64,000 nucleotides of DNA from Anastrepha obliqua (GCF_027943255.1 NC_072893.1:44290001-44354000); one strand, 5' to 3'; positions 1 to 11,616 are shown, counted from the stretch's first letter. Translations and numbers: made by a program. Notes: a model not told the origin generated them from the sequence alone.

Positions 1-478
1 GTGCATCATGAGTTCTTGCCACAAGGTAAAACGGTCAATAAGGAACCTGCATGTTATGCGCAATTTGCGCCAAGCAATTCTCCAGAAACGCCCGGATTTG
101 TAGAAGAACAAAAATTGGCTCTTGCACCACGATAACGCCCCTGCTCACACATCGGTACTTATACACGACTCTTTGGCCAAAAACAACACACTAATGATGC
201 CACAGTAGCCGTATTCCCCAGATCAGGCTGCCTGTGACTTTTTCTTGTTTCCGAAACTGAAGAGGCCCATGACAGGATGACGCTACGGCATCGAAGGAGG
301 AGCTGAACAAGATAAAAAAAATGATTTTTTGAAGTGCTTCGAAGATTGGAAAAAACGTTGGCACAAGTGTATAATATCTCATGGGGACTACTTTGAAGGG
401 GACAAAATAGATATTAATGACTAAATAAATAGTTTTTGAAAAAACACAAAATTCGCGATACTTTTTGAGCACACCTCG
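1..478 (+). pseudogene. mariner (DD34D) transposase, C-terminal half, degenerate; runs off the left edge
   Basis: The + strand encodes the second half of a mariner transposase. A second catalytic aspartate sits in an HDNAPAH motif (GAT at 131-133). The third is in a C-D-F-F-L-F motif (GAC at 236-238), exactly 35 codons later and in the same frame, which gives the DD34D spacing of true mariners. The tail with F-E-D-W-K-K-R-W-H-K and G-D-Y-F-E-G-D-K is also readable around 340-420. A TAG at 206-208 interrupts the catalytic core, and frames shift before 125 and after about 265. The element ends in a terminal repeat (ctttttgagcacacctcg) followed by TA at 479-480. The 5' half and first aspartate lie outside the window. 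It is a dead copy; the family call rests on motifs and spacing. Confidence 0.8.
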
Positions 479-480
479 TA

Positions 481-1623
481 CGTGAAGTCGATACAGCTAA
501 TTGTTTTCAATGTGGCATAAGTAGTTAAATTTTTTTAAAAAGCGGAAATTTTCTTGTAATACTTTTTTTTAATTTTTATTTTAATACTTTTTTACAATTT
601 TTTTTTTATTTTTTTTTTTTAATTTTTTTTTTAAATTTTTTTTTTATTTTTTTTTAGTTTTTTTTTTATTATTATTTTTTTCTTCAGAATTACTCTTCAA
701 ACAAATAGTAAAAATTACCGAGTAACGGTTGAAATTTACGCCCGAAATGAACTTTCAAATGCGTGGTGGATGGAACTGCATACCCCGTTAGTTTGGTCTC
801 AGTAGTTTGCTTTGCATTTGCTCTTTGGCATTCAAATTGCATCGACTTTGCAAAAATCTGAATGTTTTCAATCAAATTACCATGTGAATCGCGGGAAAAA
901 ACAAAAACAAAAAAATCAAATCAAAACCAAATTAAGAAATTTGTAGCATACATACATACTTTCGCACATACAAACATATGTATATCTCTCGCACACAACC
1001 AAAAGTAATTGAAATTTTTATTTCCAAAAAGCATTTTTCTACACATAAACACATACATACACATAGGAGATCTCTCACAAAGCTTTGGAGTAGCTGCAGT
1101 AATGGCTCTTTATTCCTATTACTTTTATGTTGCCTGTCAGTTGCAATTTTCGGCGTTCGTTCCTCCGGGCACTGTTCTCTACTAAAGCGCCTGAATGCTT
1201 GCATAAATTGTGGAAGACTCTCGGAAATTGCGCTGTTGTCGAAAATCAGCGTTGCTGGTATTCGCGCGTAGCTGGAAGATTAATTGCTTTTGCTCCAAAC
1301 ATAGCCAAATAAACCGTTTAATGCACACATACATACATAATAGGGATGCCAATTACGAGATTGGGGTATTTTGTAAATCATAAAAATCCCGGACTATTGC
1401 CAACATTCGCGGCATTTTCGGGATTTGTAATTTCTGACGAAGAATATTCCTGCGTATAGAAAGAAATGCTACACTGACTTTAAATTTATATTGTAGCAAA
1501 TATGGATATGTTTCAACGTTTTTGTTATCTTTTTAATACACAAAGTACGAGTATTACACGCATTTGTAGTCTTCTGTTGTTAAAATTTGCACTGGCTTCC
1601 TTGATTTTTTTTATTTTAACATA
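481..1623. other. non-coding stretch with a long T-rich tract
   Basis: The interval is dominated by a T-homopolymer-rich tract at about 536-690. The rest contains short tandem catacata and cacacata runs. The ORFs here (up to 97 codons) have no recognisable motifs. I see no gene. Confidence 0.6.
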
Positions 1624-2002
1624 AAGGGTGGTTAAGTTTTAAGGGCCGGTGTTGATTTTGAATAAAATACAATTTTTTTTTAAATTATTGTCATTTATCT
1701 TTATTATGATAATATTGGTACGACTCAATTACCTGTGGAAGAAAATATCGGCCAAATGGCCGCCGTAGCCTCGGCGGTACACCTCCATCCGATGGTCCAA
1801 ATTTTCGATGACGCTGAGGCATAATTGAGGTTCTATGCCGTTAATGCGCCGAATTATATCATTCCTTAGCTCTTGAGTTGTTGCTGGCTTATCGACGTAC
1901 ACCTTTTCTTTCAAATAACCCCAAAGAAAGAAGTCCAACGGTGTCGTTGACGTTTAGGTGTGGTTCACATTCAACATCTGCCCTTGAAATTTAACCACCC
2001 TT
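1624..2002 (-). mobile_element. miniature (internally deleted) DD41D-like mariner, copy 1
   Basis: The ends are inverted repeats beginning aagggtggttaag, flanked by TA at 1622-1623 and 2003-2004. The minus strand keeps only the last part of a transposase, from T-P-L-D-F-F-L-W-G through E-N-L-D-H-R-M-E-V to a terminal F-F-H-R (about 1729-1938). That contains the third catalytic aspartate but not the first two. Copies at 12086 and 28441 carry the same deletion, so this is a family of short deletion derivatives moved by a full-length relative rather than a chance remnant. Confidence 0.8.
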
Positions 2003-2029
2003 TATATTAATATGTATTAAAACCTTCGA

Positions 2030-2345
2030 TAGGCTAGCGACAGCTCTCTAGCCTATTCTGCCAGGGATCGTGGGTTCGAATTTCACCACCCGCATGATCC
2101 CTGTACTCTTCCTATTTTCCGCTTTTCCCGCTTTTCCCGCCTTTCTGATGGGATAATCATTATTTCCAATTATTCCAAGTATCTCCCTTCCCATCAACCG
2201 ATCCAAACCCTAATTTCTGCTCCTAATTTCCTGTAACACCCATCACTCGCAGGCAGTGCACTTCTGCGGCCCAAAATAACTGAAAAAGGCAATAAAAGCG
2301 CTCCTCAATGCCATTACACTAGCACATCGATAATGCAGTCAGAAG
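2030..2345 (+). repeat. possible tRNA-derived SINE
   Basis: The start resembles a tRNA: a D-arm-like ggctagcgacagctctctag, then a B-box-like gtgggttcgaatttcac about 35 bases further on, as in polymerase III internal promoters. It lacks a closed acceptor stem, so it is not a working tRNA gene. A C/T-rich body follows and the right boundary is uncertain. It belongs to a different family from the other SINEs in the window. Family identity is unknown. Confidence 0.35.
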
Positions 2346-2839
2346 TAAAGAGTTTCGATAGTTAGCACAGACACAAACCCCACCACTGCAACCCACCCTC
2401 TACTCCAAAAGACTCTACAATGTGACACAACAAGTGCATAGAGTAACGCTGCTCTTAGGCAGCGATAGATTGCAGCCCATCATCTAAGATCTACAACGGC
2501 AAGCTAATTACCTACTTTAGGCTTCTTCTATTCGCCACTTCTCTGCTTTCTATCTCTCTGCTGGGCTAACTTAACTAAATTGCTAACGCTTAGCAAAAAG
2601 AAGAGGCCTTTTGATAGAATACTTACTTCGATTATAGTAACCAATACAAGCCGACTCAGACGTACGATTACTAAGACGGGAGCATCTAATCACGTTCGTT
2701 GGAGATGCCTTGTAGAGGTCCTATGCTCCTCAAGGGAGATATTATGTACGATATTAAGTATGAGAACTTCTTTCAACCGGAAAACACATTTGTTTACTTT
2801 TTTCGACATACCTTCTTTTCTTTTGTTTGGTTACTAATG

Positions 2840-3072
2840 CGAGTGCATGGCTCTGGATATAAGAAGGTTCAATATTTTAGAAAAAAGTTCGCTGAATAAC
2901 TTGGCAGAAGTAGCCAAAATAAAAATAACAAACCTTGTTAGGTATATTAAAGCCACAGGTTGGTTCAATGAGGACAATGTAGAGTGAGGAGAGGGGACTG
3001 TACTAATGGTACAATGGGTTTACAGCAGGCCTAGGTGTGTCAACCAACAACCAGTATACCTACCTACTAATG
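2840..3072 (+). pseudogene. 3' end of a non-LTR retrotransposon (ORF2 C-terminus and 3' UTR)
   Basis: A short reading frame at about 2856-2985 ends in V-R-Y-I-K-A-T-G-W-F and a stop. This matches the C-terminus I recognise in LINE ORF2 proteins of the I/LOA-like group and resembles the I-N-S-T-G-W-L end of the copy at 16874-17244. It is followed by a short 3' UTR and a tacctaccta terminus. Upstream sequence (2580-2840) may belong to the same element but is not readable as protein. The copy is truncated and non-functional. Confidence 0.5.
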
Positions 3073-3612
3073 AACTAATTTTCTTTTTAAATAAAAAAGT
3101 AATTTTAAACTATTATTTTATAATATTCTCAAAAAAAAATTATTCTTGCAGAATAATGAATACTTAAATCCCGGAACGAATCCCGGTATCCCGTGCTGCA
3201 AGACCCTAATTCATATGTATGTATGTATTTATTGCAAAAATTTCAATATTCTGCAATAGATAGTGCAAAACTTGCTGAAACGTAAAGTTTCCTATCGTGA
3301 TCTCATTTTTTTTTATTAAAATCAGCGCTGAGCATGAAACGCACTAAAAAGTTTGCCGTTGTAATCACTGCATTTTAATTGTTTTTCAACATTTTTCTGC
3401 TTCTTTTTGTTTTTTTTTTTTTTGCATACCTCTATATTTGTGTTCGCCACTACTATCAGAGACAACTACCAACTTTGGCCAGCGCGCACCAAATAATGGG
3501 GAAAATATTATCGAAAGCCATTGTACATATTTTTCAATTACTCACGCCAATTTACACTCAATTTATTTCAATTTTTTCATACTCGTCCTTTTTTTTTCTC
3601 TCTCTCTTCCAG
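3073..3612 (+). other. probable intron end with splice acceptor
   Basis: The sequence just before the terminal exon becomes strongly T/C-rich (tttttttttctctctctcttccag), ending in AG at 3611-3612. This is a strong 3' splice site for the exon at 3613. In-frame codons continue upstream to an ATG at 3438, but that part translates to a hydrophobic T-rich run typical of an intron, so the ATG is probably not a start. No upstream exon of the gene is recognisable in the window. Confidence 0.65.
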
Positions 3613-4892
3613 GCAATCACCCGCGCGACGATGAAACCCACTCGGTCGCCCTGTCGGACACTACGGTACCTCGTGTGCGTCACACCTACATCGATGATAC
3701 CTACGGTACTAGCTTGCCACCTGATCTACTCGCCTTTCCTGCACGCGTTCCGCCCACCTCCCCTTCAATGCAATCGTCGCACAGTAACATACCCGAACAA
3801 ATCATCTACGGCATTCGCTCACCACCGCTCACCAGTCCTGTATACGCGCATATGACGCCGCATGGCATCTATGGTACGACAACCATCGCAGCTGCCACAC
3901 CGAATGGTTTCATGACTCTGCAACACCCGAAATCACGCAACTTAGCACTGATCGCTGCAGCAAACAATCGCCAACAACAGCAGCAACAACATGCACACGC
4001 CCACCTACCGGCGCAACATGGCGCGCACCAACAACAATCACCTTTCTTGCCAGCACCTGTTATATACTCACCGACCACAGCGGTGGTCATGAAACAAGGC
4101 TATATGACGATACCGCGCAAACCGCGCGTGCCCAGCTGGGCGCCTTCCACCTCCATAACAAATCCCACACAGTTAAGCGAGTTTCAGTCGCCTACTTCGC
4201 CAAATCCTAGCGAAACTGGCACCGCCACTACTGCTGAACTGCAAGTGGAGCCGGTCTACGACAATCTTGGGCTGCGTACAACTGCCGCCGGTAATTCGAC
4301 GTTAAACTTGCATAAAGTTCATCCGGAAACAAGCAGCGGTGTCTCCACATCAGCGCGCTATACAATGCGCGACCGACCACTACCAGCCACGCCGAGCCTC
4401 ACATCGGTGGCGTCAAGCACAGCAGCCAAGCAACAGCAGCAGCAGCAGCAGGCGCAACAGCAACAACTACTACAACAGCAACAGCAACAACAGCTTACAT
4501 CACAACAAAATGCTGTACCCAGCACATCGGCGGCGGCTGCGGCAGCAGCAGCTTCAGTTGCGAAAATCTACGAACCCATACATGAGCTGGTGAACAATCA
4601 TCACCTGACAACGACCTCCGACACAGAGCCGTTGTATGGCACCGCGCGACATCACAACGGTCTCACCATTGTGCCGAGTGCCAACAATATGAATGGTGGT
4701 GTAGGCGTCGATGCTACTAACACATCTGTTAGCATCAATGCGTCCACTGGTGAGCCTACGAAAGTAGCGAAAATACCGCCCCGCCCGCCACCAAAGCCCA
4801 AGAAAAAGATGTCTGTAACAGCGACACGCGGCGGTCAAGGCAGCACCAGCCAACTGTTCGACGATGAGGGCGAGGATGGCACTGAAGTTTAG
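3613..4892 (+). CDS. terminal exon of a host gene: low-complexity protein tail with SH3- and PDZ-type motifs
   Basis: This is the only convincing host coding exon. It opens after a strong acceptor and starts with the last two bases of a codon (phase 1 intron). About 426 codons run to TAG at 4890-4892. Composition is typical of a disordered cytoplasmic tail. It has glutamine runs (about 3972-3990 and 4428-4505), an alanine run (about 4530-4555), and tyrosine motifs of the EPVYDNLG, KIYEPIHE and EPLYGTA kind. A G-Y-M-T-I-P-R-K-P-R-V-P-S-W block follows the first glutamine run. Near the end come a proline-rich P-P-R-P-P-P-K-P-K-K-K SH3-type motif, an acidic stretch and a final T-E-V that fits a class I PDZ ligand. 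Codon use is GC-richer than the surroundings. The family is not firmly recognised; the tail of a neuronal or LRR/Ig transmembrane receptor (Kekkon-like, for example) is one unverified possibility. Confidence 0.75.
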
Positions 4893-5364
4893 TTGCACGA
4901 ACCCAATGGTGGCAACTGCGGTGCCAATGACGCCGCCACCTAAAACTCCTTCAAAGCGGCAGCAAAAAACGAATGTATCCCGCGAATAAGCGTGAAACAG
5001 TAAAACGAAAAGCAAACAATGGAAAAATGTGCGAAAGTTTAGTGTGTGCGTGTGTGTGTGTGTGTGTAGGTAGTAAGTGCATACGTGTATTTACGTGTGA
5101 ATAGGTATGCATGTAGTAGTAGTTAGTTGGAGGGAAAAAATCAAAAAATAAATAACAAAAGGTGGCGATTACTGACACTCCCGTTTGGAACATAACTAGG
5201 AAAATTTTGAGAAATGGTGGTTTTGTGGAAAGGAAAAACGGTAAAGCATTAAAGCATTGTTGTGCAGCTGAGGCGGCAGATGTGTATGTTAGCACACATT
5301 TAATTGCTATTAGGGGACTATGACGATGCCATAAGCAACTTCCATGTCCTTATGGTGGAATAAA
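4893..5364 (+). other. probable 3' UTR with poly(A) signals
   Basis: Sequence after the stop codon carries a GT microsatellite (5041-5068) and two AATAAA signals, at 5147-5152 and 5359-5364. Either could end the transcript; the sequence alone does not decide which. Confidence 0.45.
5041..5068. repeat. GT dinucleotide microsatellite
   Basis: An interrupted GT run of about 28 bases lies in the probable 3' UTR and is likely length-variable. Confidence 0.8.
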
Positions 5365-6473
5365 ATTTTGAATACATATGAGGTTTGGTATGGGAATGCT
5401 TTAGTTTTAATATAAATATGATTTTTATAATTGGTGAAGTAAAAAGTTTCGAGCATCTTCCGCTAGATATATTCAGTGAGCTATGCTTAGGCGAATTAAA
5501 GACAAAAATATGCTTCAAAAAAGATTATTTAACAGTTTTGTATTGATGAAGCCAGCTCTGCTCTATATTATTCCGAAAGGTAGGAAAAAGAAAGAAAATT
5601 CGATCAGTACCACTAAACTGAAGGTGTGAAATCAAAGCACATGGCCAAGTAAATGTATGCTGCTTACGACCCTAATACAGCATCGAATGCAGTAGCAAAT
5701 CGGTGCCTCCAACAATTTCTTTCTAGTAATATGAACCGATGGTCGGATGGAACTCGCTCTGGTAGGGCAATCAGCGAAAGGGCCAATAAAAAAATGGAAA
5801 TCGTCGATTCGGTTCGGTATCTGAGCACTTTTTCCATTGCTCAAGACTAGAAAATTAGTCAGAAAATCGTCTGGAACAATTTCCTTAAGGCTGAGCTCGA
5901 TCGATGGGCATGATGTATGGGTACCCAAATGCATAGATGCAAACGAAACTTTTGAAACAAAAGTAAGTCTGTGATTACCTGCCGAAACATTACAAAGACT
6001 ACCCATTTTTCAAACGGACTGGGGATAAAAATGTATCACAGACGAGAGCAATAGCTGAAAAAGATCGTGGTGAAATGGTTGTGAGGCAGTACCAACAGGC
6101 AGTTTATGCTAGTACAACAACAATACCAAGCCTGGATTAGCGCCTCAAGGGAAGCTTATGGAAATTAGTTGATCAAATTGTGTACCAAAGGAGATGAGAA
6201 CTTTTTCAATTGCGCAACTAAGAAATTGCTTTCAAAATGTGTAAAATTTATCGAACAAAACGGCGCATAATTATCTAAATTGGACAAACACAACCAAACT
6301 TATACATAGAAATAGGGCAAAAAATCTTAAGGCCAAAGCGAAAGCCTCTCCTTTCATTCATTTATCGAAATTATGACGAAAAACATGCTCAGAACTATTT
6401 ACTTGGCGAATATTTTTACAAAAACCAGCTGCAACCGAAAAAAAAATCGAAAACTGTTCTGAAAAAATGTCTT
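5365..6473. other. no recognisable feature
   Basis: AT-rich sequence of roughly ordinary complexity. A minus-strand ORF of 124 codons at 5632-6006 shows no motif I recognise and no coding-like neighbours. I see no gene or repeat structure here. Confidence 0.5.
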
Positions 6474-6477
6474 TTAA

Positions 6478-6695
6478 CCCTCCGTTGAACACCTCTTTTA
6501 AAACCTTCTGTTGAGCATCCGAGGTTGGCATTTTTTTCACCTTTTTAAGGATCCTTTTAAAATTTTAAATCTATAAATCGATGGAAAATTAAATTTTAGG
6601 AAGCTACCTGGTAGCTGAAATCGTTGGCTATAATAGAAATATGTTAAATTCCCGTCCAAAGTCGAAAAGGCCAGGCCAGGGTGTCCAACGGAGGG
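6478..6695. mobile_element. MITE with TTAA target duplication, copy 1 (piggyBac-like ends)
   Basis: It is bounded by TTAA at 6474-6477 and 6696-6699. The ends are inverted repeats: ccctccgttgaacacc at the left and ggtgtccaacggaggg at the right. The interior is non-coding and includes aggaagctacctggtagct, which is shared with the copy at 11347. TTAA duplication with CCC...GGG ends is the signature of piggyBac-mobilised miniatures. No transposase is present in the window. Confidence 0.75.
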
Positions 6696-6838
6696 TTAAA
6701 CCAAACTGGGTTAGTGCATTTACATTTTCTGAATAACTTCTAGTATTTACAAAAAATTATTTAAAACATAATCGCTTATTTATAAGTGCAATGGATCTAA
6801 ATAACTTTTTTTGTATGTATAAGTAAGTGCAATTAAAC

Positions 6839-7336
6839 AGTGGCGGTCAAAATAATAGCAGCAACACATATTGCCAAGTTTTGACGATTTATTTGTTTTC
6901 AATAAAAAAAAATATTTAATATAATATAGTTCATACTACAACAAAAAGAACTCTAATTTTTTTGTACAAAATTTAAAAAAAAGCTAAAAAAAATTTCATA
7001 AAATTTGAAAACTTTTCAGTCAGAAGTTTTTGAAAATTCTGGATACGCAGTCTTGTGGCACATTTTGTACCTCATCATACCATTTTTGTAAAAATATAGT
7101 TCAAATTTCTCACTTATAAATTTAAATTTTTCTTAGAAAATTTAAAAGATCTAAAAAAATTGTTCATAAAAATTTCAAACTTTTCAGTCAGAATTTTTCG
7201 AAAATTTGCAATTTTTGTAAAAATATAGCTCAAATTTCTTTGTACAAAGTTTAAAAAATCTAAAAAAATTTGATATTTCAATTTTTTTTCGAAATTTCAG
7301 GCAATATGTTGCGGTACTATTACTTTGACAGCCACT
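6839..7336. mobile_element. non-autonomous Tc1/mariner-type element
   Basis: The left end (agtggcggtcaaaataatag) and right end (ctattactttgacagccact) are inverted repeats of about 35 bases. They continue inward to a shared atattgcc/ggcaatat. The left end resembles Tc1-like termini (CAGTGGCGGTCAAAATAATAG type). Flanks are TTAAA on both sides, so the exact duplication (TA or TTAA) is unclear. The interior is AT-rich and non-coding, with an internal near-repeat of acttttcagtcagaa. Confidence 0.6.
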
Positions 7337-7404
7337 TTAAAAGTTTTTTACAATTTTGTTTTATTGTGGCTTAATCCGAAACACGATACACGAATTAAAA
7401 GAAA

Positions 7405-7596
7405 AATATCTTTTTCTAACAGCGGTCGACCCTCGCCAGGCAATGGCAAACCTCCGAGTGTATTTCTGCCATGAAAAAGCTTCTCATAAAAACCATCTAC
7501 CACTCGCAGCCGGCTCAAAACTGTAGGTGCCCCCACAAATAGAAGGCGGAATTCGGGCCAAACACTCAAAAAAGAGGCAGTTGACCAATTAATGGT
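7405..7596 (+). repeat. tRNA-derived SINE, 5'-truncated copy
   Basis: It matches the body of the SINE at 36060-36370: gcggtcg...ggcaatggcaaacctc, gagtgtatttctgccatg, aaaaagcttctcataaaaa and agaaggcgg-like sequence towards the 3' end. The tRNA-like head is missing. Confidence 0.65.
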
Positions 7597-7599
7597 AAC

Positions 7600-8608
7600 C
7601 GAGTTATGCCTTCAAACCCCAGATTTTGCTTCTAATATTGAGTCTAAGCTAATAATACGTTTCCAAGAAGGGCAAGTCCGCGGAGTTTGCAAATTTTGGT
7701 TTTAATAGAATTATCAACTGTTGCCACTGCGTATTTGATGGAAAATGTATAAACTGTAATCCGTTTGTTTACGTATATTCTTTTTTTTTATTTATGTATG
7801 CCTAAATTTTAGACGCTAGCATCCAATCAAATTGTCTCAACATTGACAAGTTGCAAAACATTGCTTTTTCGATGAGTCTGCAATAACAAACGGAGAAAAG
7901 CCACGTAAAGGAATTCTATTGCTACCATTTTGCACTAAAACGGATGTAAACCCAACGCAAACACACTGCGAAAGTTCGGTTTGGGTTCTGATATTTGTAT
8001 AGGCTTTGTGGCTGGTGTTTGCGCCTAAACAGACCAGCGGCAGCAAAACCCAAAAGTAAGCTGCGGTGTAGTCTTTATATAAATCGCATTGTTTTTGCAT
8101 GAGACCCCTCATGTTTGTTTCTTTAGGATATCAATGGAAGGGCGAAATAACTGACAAACATTAAGAAGAGTAAGCCATAAATTACTTTTTTGGGAATGTT
8201 TATAGATAGTCTTTGACGCGTATACTGATTCTGGGGCTTTGCGGGAACGTCGATTGGAGTACAGTGGGAAGAAGCTCTTAGCAGCTCATCGCAGCTACTC
8301 CACATAGCAAACACTTCTGATGCATATCGCTCATTTACCTCAATAGGCTCATAATCCACAAAAAATGCAAATTGTATAAGCAGAATGTTCTTCTTTTGTG
8401 ATGTGTAAAAATTCATGACGATATCTATTAAGAGCAGGCGTCTTCGGTTCGCCATGTGTTAACGAGTGGTGAATACCTGTAAGTCAGGCAACTGGTATAA
8501 ATAAGCATATGTTTTTGTTGTTTCAACTCGTTACTTGTGATGCGCGTGCACTGTCAGCATCCTTTGACTTCTTGTTCTACTCAATGTTCTTGTTGACTGT
8601 AGACTAAT
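7600..8608. other. no recognisable feature
   Basis: Two minus-strand ORFs of 91 and 110 codons (7837-8112 and 8123-8455) have no recognised motif. I see no splice-supported exon or repeat structure. Confidence 0.45.
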
Positions 8609-8747
8609 GGTGCCCACACTCACCAACGTAAACGTACGCCCGTACGCCCATATCAGCTGACACGGAGACACAACGATCTACGATAGTATGGAACGGAACG
8701 GTGGTGAGAATTTATATGGGCCACTCACTAGTTGTATCGTGAGCACC
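8609..8747. mobile_element. long-TIR MITE, copy 1 (partly eroded)
   Basis: It begins ggtgcccacactcaccaacg and ends gtgagcacc. The left portion through atcagctgacacg and gaacaacgatctacgat-like sequence matches the copy at 13992. The right inverted repeat is shortened. There is no coding capacity. Confidence 0.6.
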
Positions 8748-11342
8748 ATAGAAGCGAACAATTGCACGGTTTGTGAACACGAGCGGAGCATCGAAAGAGA
8801 ATTCGGATAGTCGTAGCAAAATACCAGTTTCCCTGTATAAACGCGATCTTATGAAACTTGCCTCATATCCATGGTGAAAAGAATTGAAAAGTAGTGGTCA
8901 ATAACAGTCCGTGATGCGACTCTAAGCGAATTTGACAGAATCGTAATAGAGGGAAAGACGTAACAGGAAAAAAAAAACTAGCAATGTGCTAGCGATATAC
9001 GACATACGAAAAAAAATCAACACAATGTTACGTCATATCCATCTGAATAACGAATGCGTGAATACGTGTGAAATGATCGTGTAGAATTCGTCTGCATAGC
9101 TCAAGTGACGTGGTAGCCGAAGTTCGCCTCATAATTTTATGTTTCACCATAGTTAAGAGAGCAAACCTAGTAAATCTATCATCCTTGCCTAATATCAGAA
9201 AAGATATGGATGTGGATATGGTGAGTTGCACCCGTTGTGTGAGGTATAACCATACTCTTGCCCGATAACGTACTTATTGTTCTCACATGCAAATTTTTTG
9301 TCAATCCCAAAAACCTTTTCGCCCGTTTCGGCAGAGCCCAAACATAGCGGACCGAGACAGACAGTGGTGAATCGAAGACATCTAGCGGCTTATAAGATGA
9401 AAATATCTCTTTACTTTTTCTTACGGCGACATAGTAAATTGAAAACTTTGAAGCTGTTTGTCTCGATGTTATGTTTTTTCGAGCTAAAACGGATGTATAT
9501 ATAAAATGTTTAAATGTATGCACAATCCATGCAAAATGCCGTCAAAAGCACCAATATCAGGCGCTATAACCTAAAGTTGCACCATTCAAAATGAAAAACA
9601 TTCATAACAAGCCAGTTTTTTCATTATAAATGAACATAACAGCAAGACAGGTTACATTTTTGTACAACCTAGAGAAATTTTTAAAAAGGCTTTTTAATAT
9701 ACAATATTTTATGCGTTTGTTGTAGGGGAAAAAAATATTTGCGTTGTAATATAAGAAAAAGGAAATTACATTGAGTTCTGATATTTTAGCTGTTAGCGTT
9801 TGTTATGCACTCCTCCTCAATGTGTGTTAAAATAGCCAGCAATCATATAGTCAAATATATTTCAAATGCCGCCTCTGCACACCACAACGCCACTCCACGA
9901 ATTGCCTGCTCCAATGGGAAGTGTAGTAATCGCGTGACGACTTGTGTGCCAAACGACTGATGTAGAGTTTAGTAAATTACACAGAAAATTACATTTACCG
10001 AAAAATAAATGCAAACACTTTTAGAAAACATAAAAATGCAATAATAGAGAACAGTGAAGTGAATGTAACAAAAAGGACTTTCATACTTATAAAGTAGTAG
10101 AACACAATTTCAAACAGCTAATTATTACAATTTTTTTTCATTTTGTAACTACAATGTTTTTGCAATTTTTAATTGGGCAACAATGAAAGAAAAACGAAAC
10201 TAGGAAAATAACTGCAAATGCAAGTTTTAAACAGTGTAAGGTGAGAAAGAGTGGCATAGGATAGGAAGGGAGGCTGAAAGTGGTAGCAGTTTGTAGGATA
10301 TAATGTCGGCAAGCGAGACCTGACACTTGGTGCATTGAACTGTGGAAACAAATAAGTTTGCAGTGAGTGCCACTGCAAATCGTACAACCATTAATCATAT
10401 TCTTAACCTTTTACTTATTTACTTTTGTTGGTTTACTATAAACCTATGATTCATACGCTAGCTAATGCAGTATAAACTTAAGTGCTATTATTAAAAAAAA
10501 AATTTCTCAGAATTTCAAAAATATTTATAAGCATTTTTTTATTAAAAAAAAATATTCGGATATGCAGTTTTGCAGCCCAAGCAACTTTAATATAATATTT
10601 TGCAGATCAAAGCAATTTGTAAGCTATGAAAATTTTCATTGACCGCTTTGCGCATTTTCTGCTTAGACACATAAATTACGGAACCCTCAGCGAGAAATTC
10701 TCAACTTTTTAACAATTAAAGTTTAGGTAAGTGTGACAATATATTTTGGTCATTTGTTTCAGAGGAACAATGAATGACATAAAAATTCAATCGGTCAGCA
10801 GAAATCAGATTCGAAACCCATTATTGAGTAACAGCAAATGATAGAAAAGTTTATTTTTTGTAATGGCGACAGCGAGGGTCATAGAGAGCATAACCGGGCC
10901 CTTTCCAATTATATCTTATTAATATAATTCGAATTACTCGCGAGTCCGGGCCCCTCTGAGAACTCCGGGTCCGGAGTAAGAAGTCCCCGATATCCCGCCC
11001 CTCTCGTCGGGCCTGACGGCAGTCATTAGCGCACTTCCGATTAAATTTCTCAGAAAAACGCATTGTTTTTTTTTTTTTTTCAAAGTAATATAAGATAAAA
11101 TGGCGTTCACACAGCTTTTGTTCAACGCATCATTTTCCTAAAAAGGGCGCGCAGCCAGACAAACCATGCCGGTAAGTTTGCGTTGAATACAACGAATTTT
11201 TTTCGATTCCACTTGTATTTTCTCTTATACAAAATAAGGCCAAAATTACAACAACAATAAATTGTTTGTAAAGAAAATGTAATATATTACACATTTCGCC
11301 CCCTCGCTCTCTCTTCACTCTTCTAAGTTATTAGGGCATATT
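8748..11342. other. mostly unassigned non-coding DNA
   Basis: No transposon or gene is recognised. Two details are reported separately: a short coding-like ORF at 9866-9937 followed by an AATAAA, and a GC-rich patch at about 10880-11040 that stands out from the AT-rich surroundings. Confidence 0.45.
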
Positions 11343-11346
11343 TTAA

Positions 11347-11616
11347 CTTTCCGTTGGACACCTTTTTTAAGACCTGTGCCTGGGTTAGGCCCTGTTTTCG
11401 TCCTCTTCGAGCATCCTTCTTAGAAGGTTATATCCATAAATCGGTAGAAGGTTAAATTCTAGGAAGGTCTATTTTTCATCCCTTATAAATAATAATAATA
11501 ATAAATTTTAGGAAGCTACCTGGTAGCACAAGTCGTTGACTATAATAGAATTATGTTAAATTCACGTCCAAGGTCGAAAAAGCCAGTTTGGCCACACTCG
11601 AGTGGCCAACGGAGGG
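11347..11616. mobile_element. MITE with TTAA target, copy 2 (piggyBac-like ends)
   Basis: It shares its ends (ctttccgttggacacc and ccaacggaggg) and the internal aggaagctacctggtagc with the copy at 6478. The left flank is TTAA (11343-11346); the right flank has decayed to CTAA (11617-11620). An AAT microsatellite near 11490 makes this copy longer. Confidence 0.7.

Noticed and set aside
3438..3612. ATG at 3438 as start of the 484-codon reading frame
   Set aside because: The first 58 codons translate the T-rich intron end; a strong splice acceptor at 3611-3612 explains the coding change better.
4554..5015. 153-codon ORF on the minus strand
   Set aside because: It is the antisense shadow of the terminal exon and its 3' UTR; composition is driven by the opposite strand and no motif is present.
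10138..10398. 86-codon minus-strand ORF
   Set aside because: Two overlapping frames are open here, as expected by chance, and neither has a motif.
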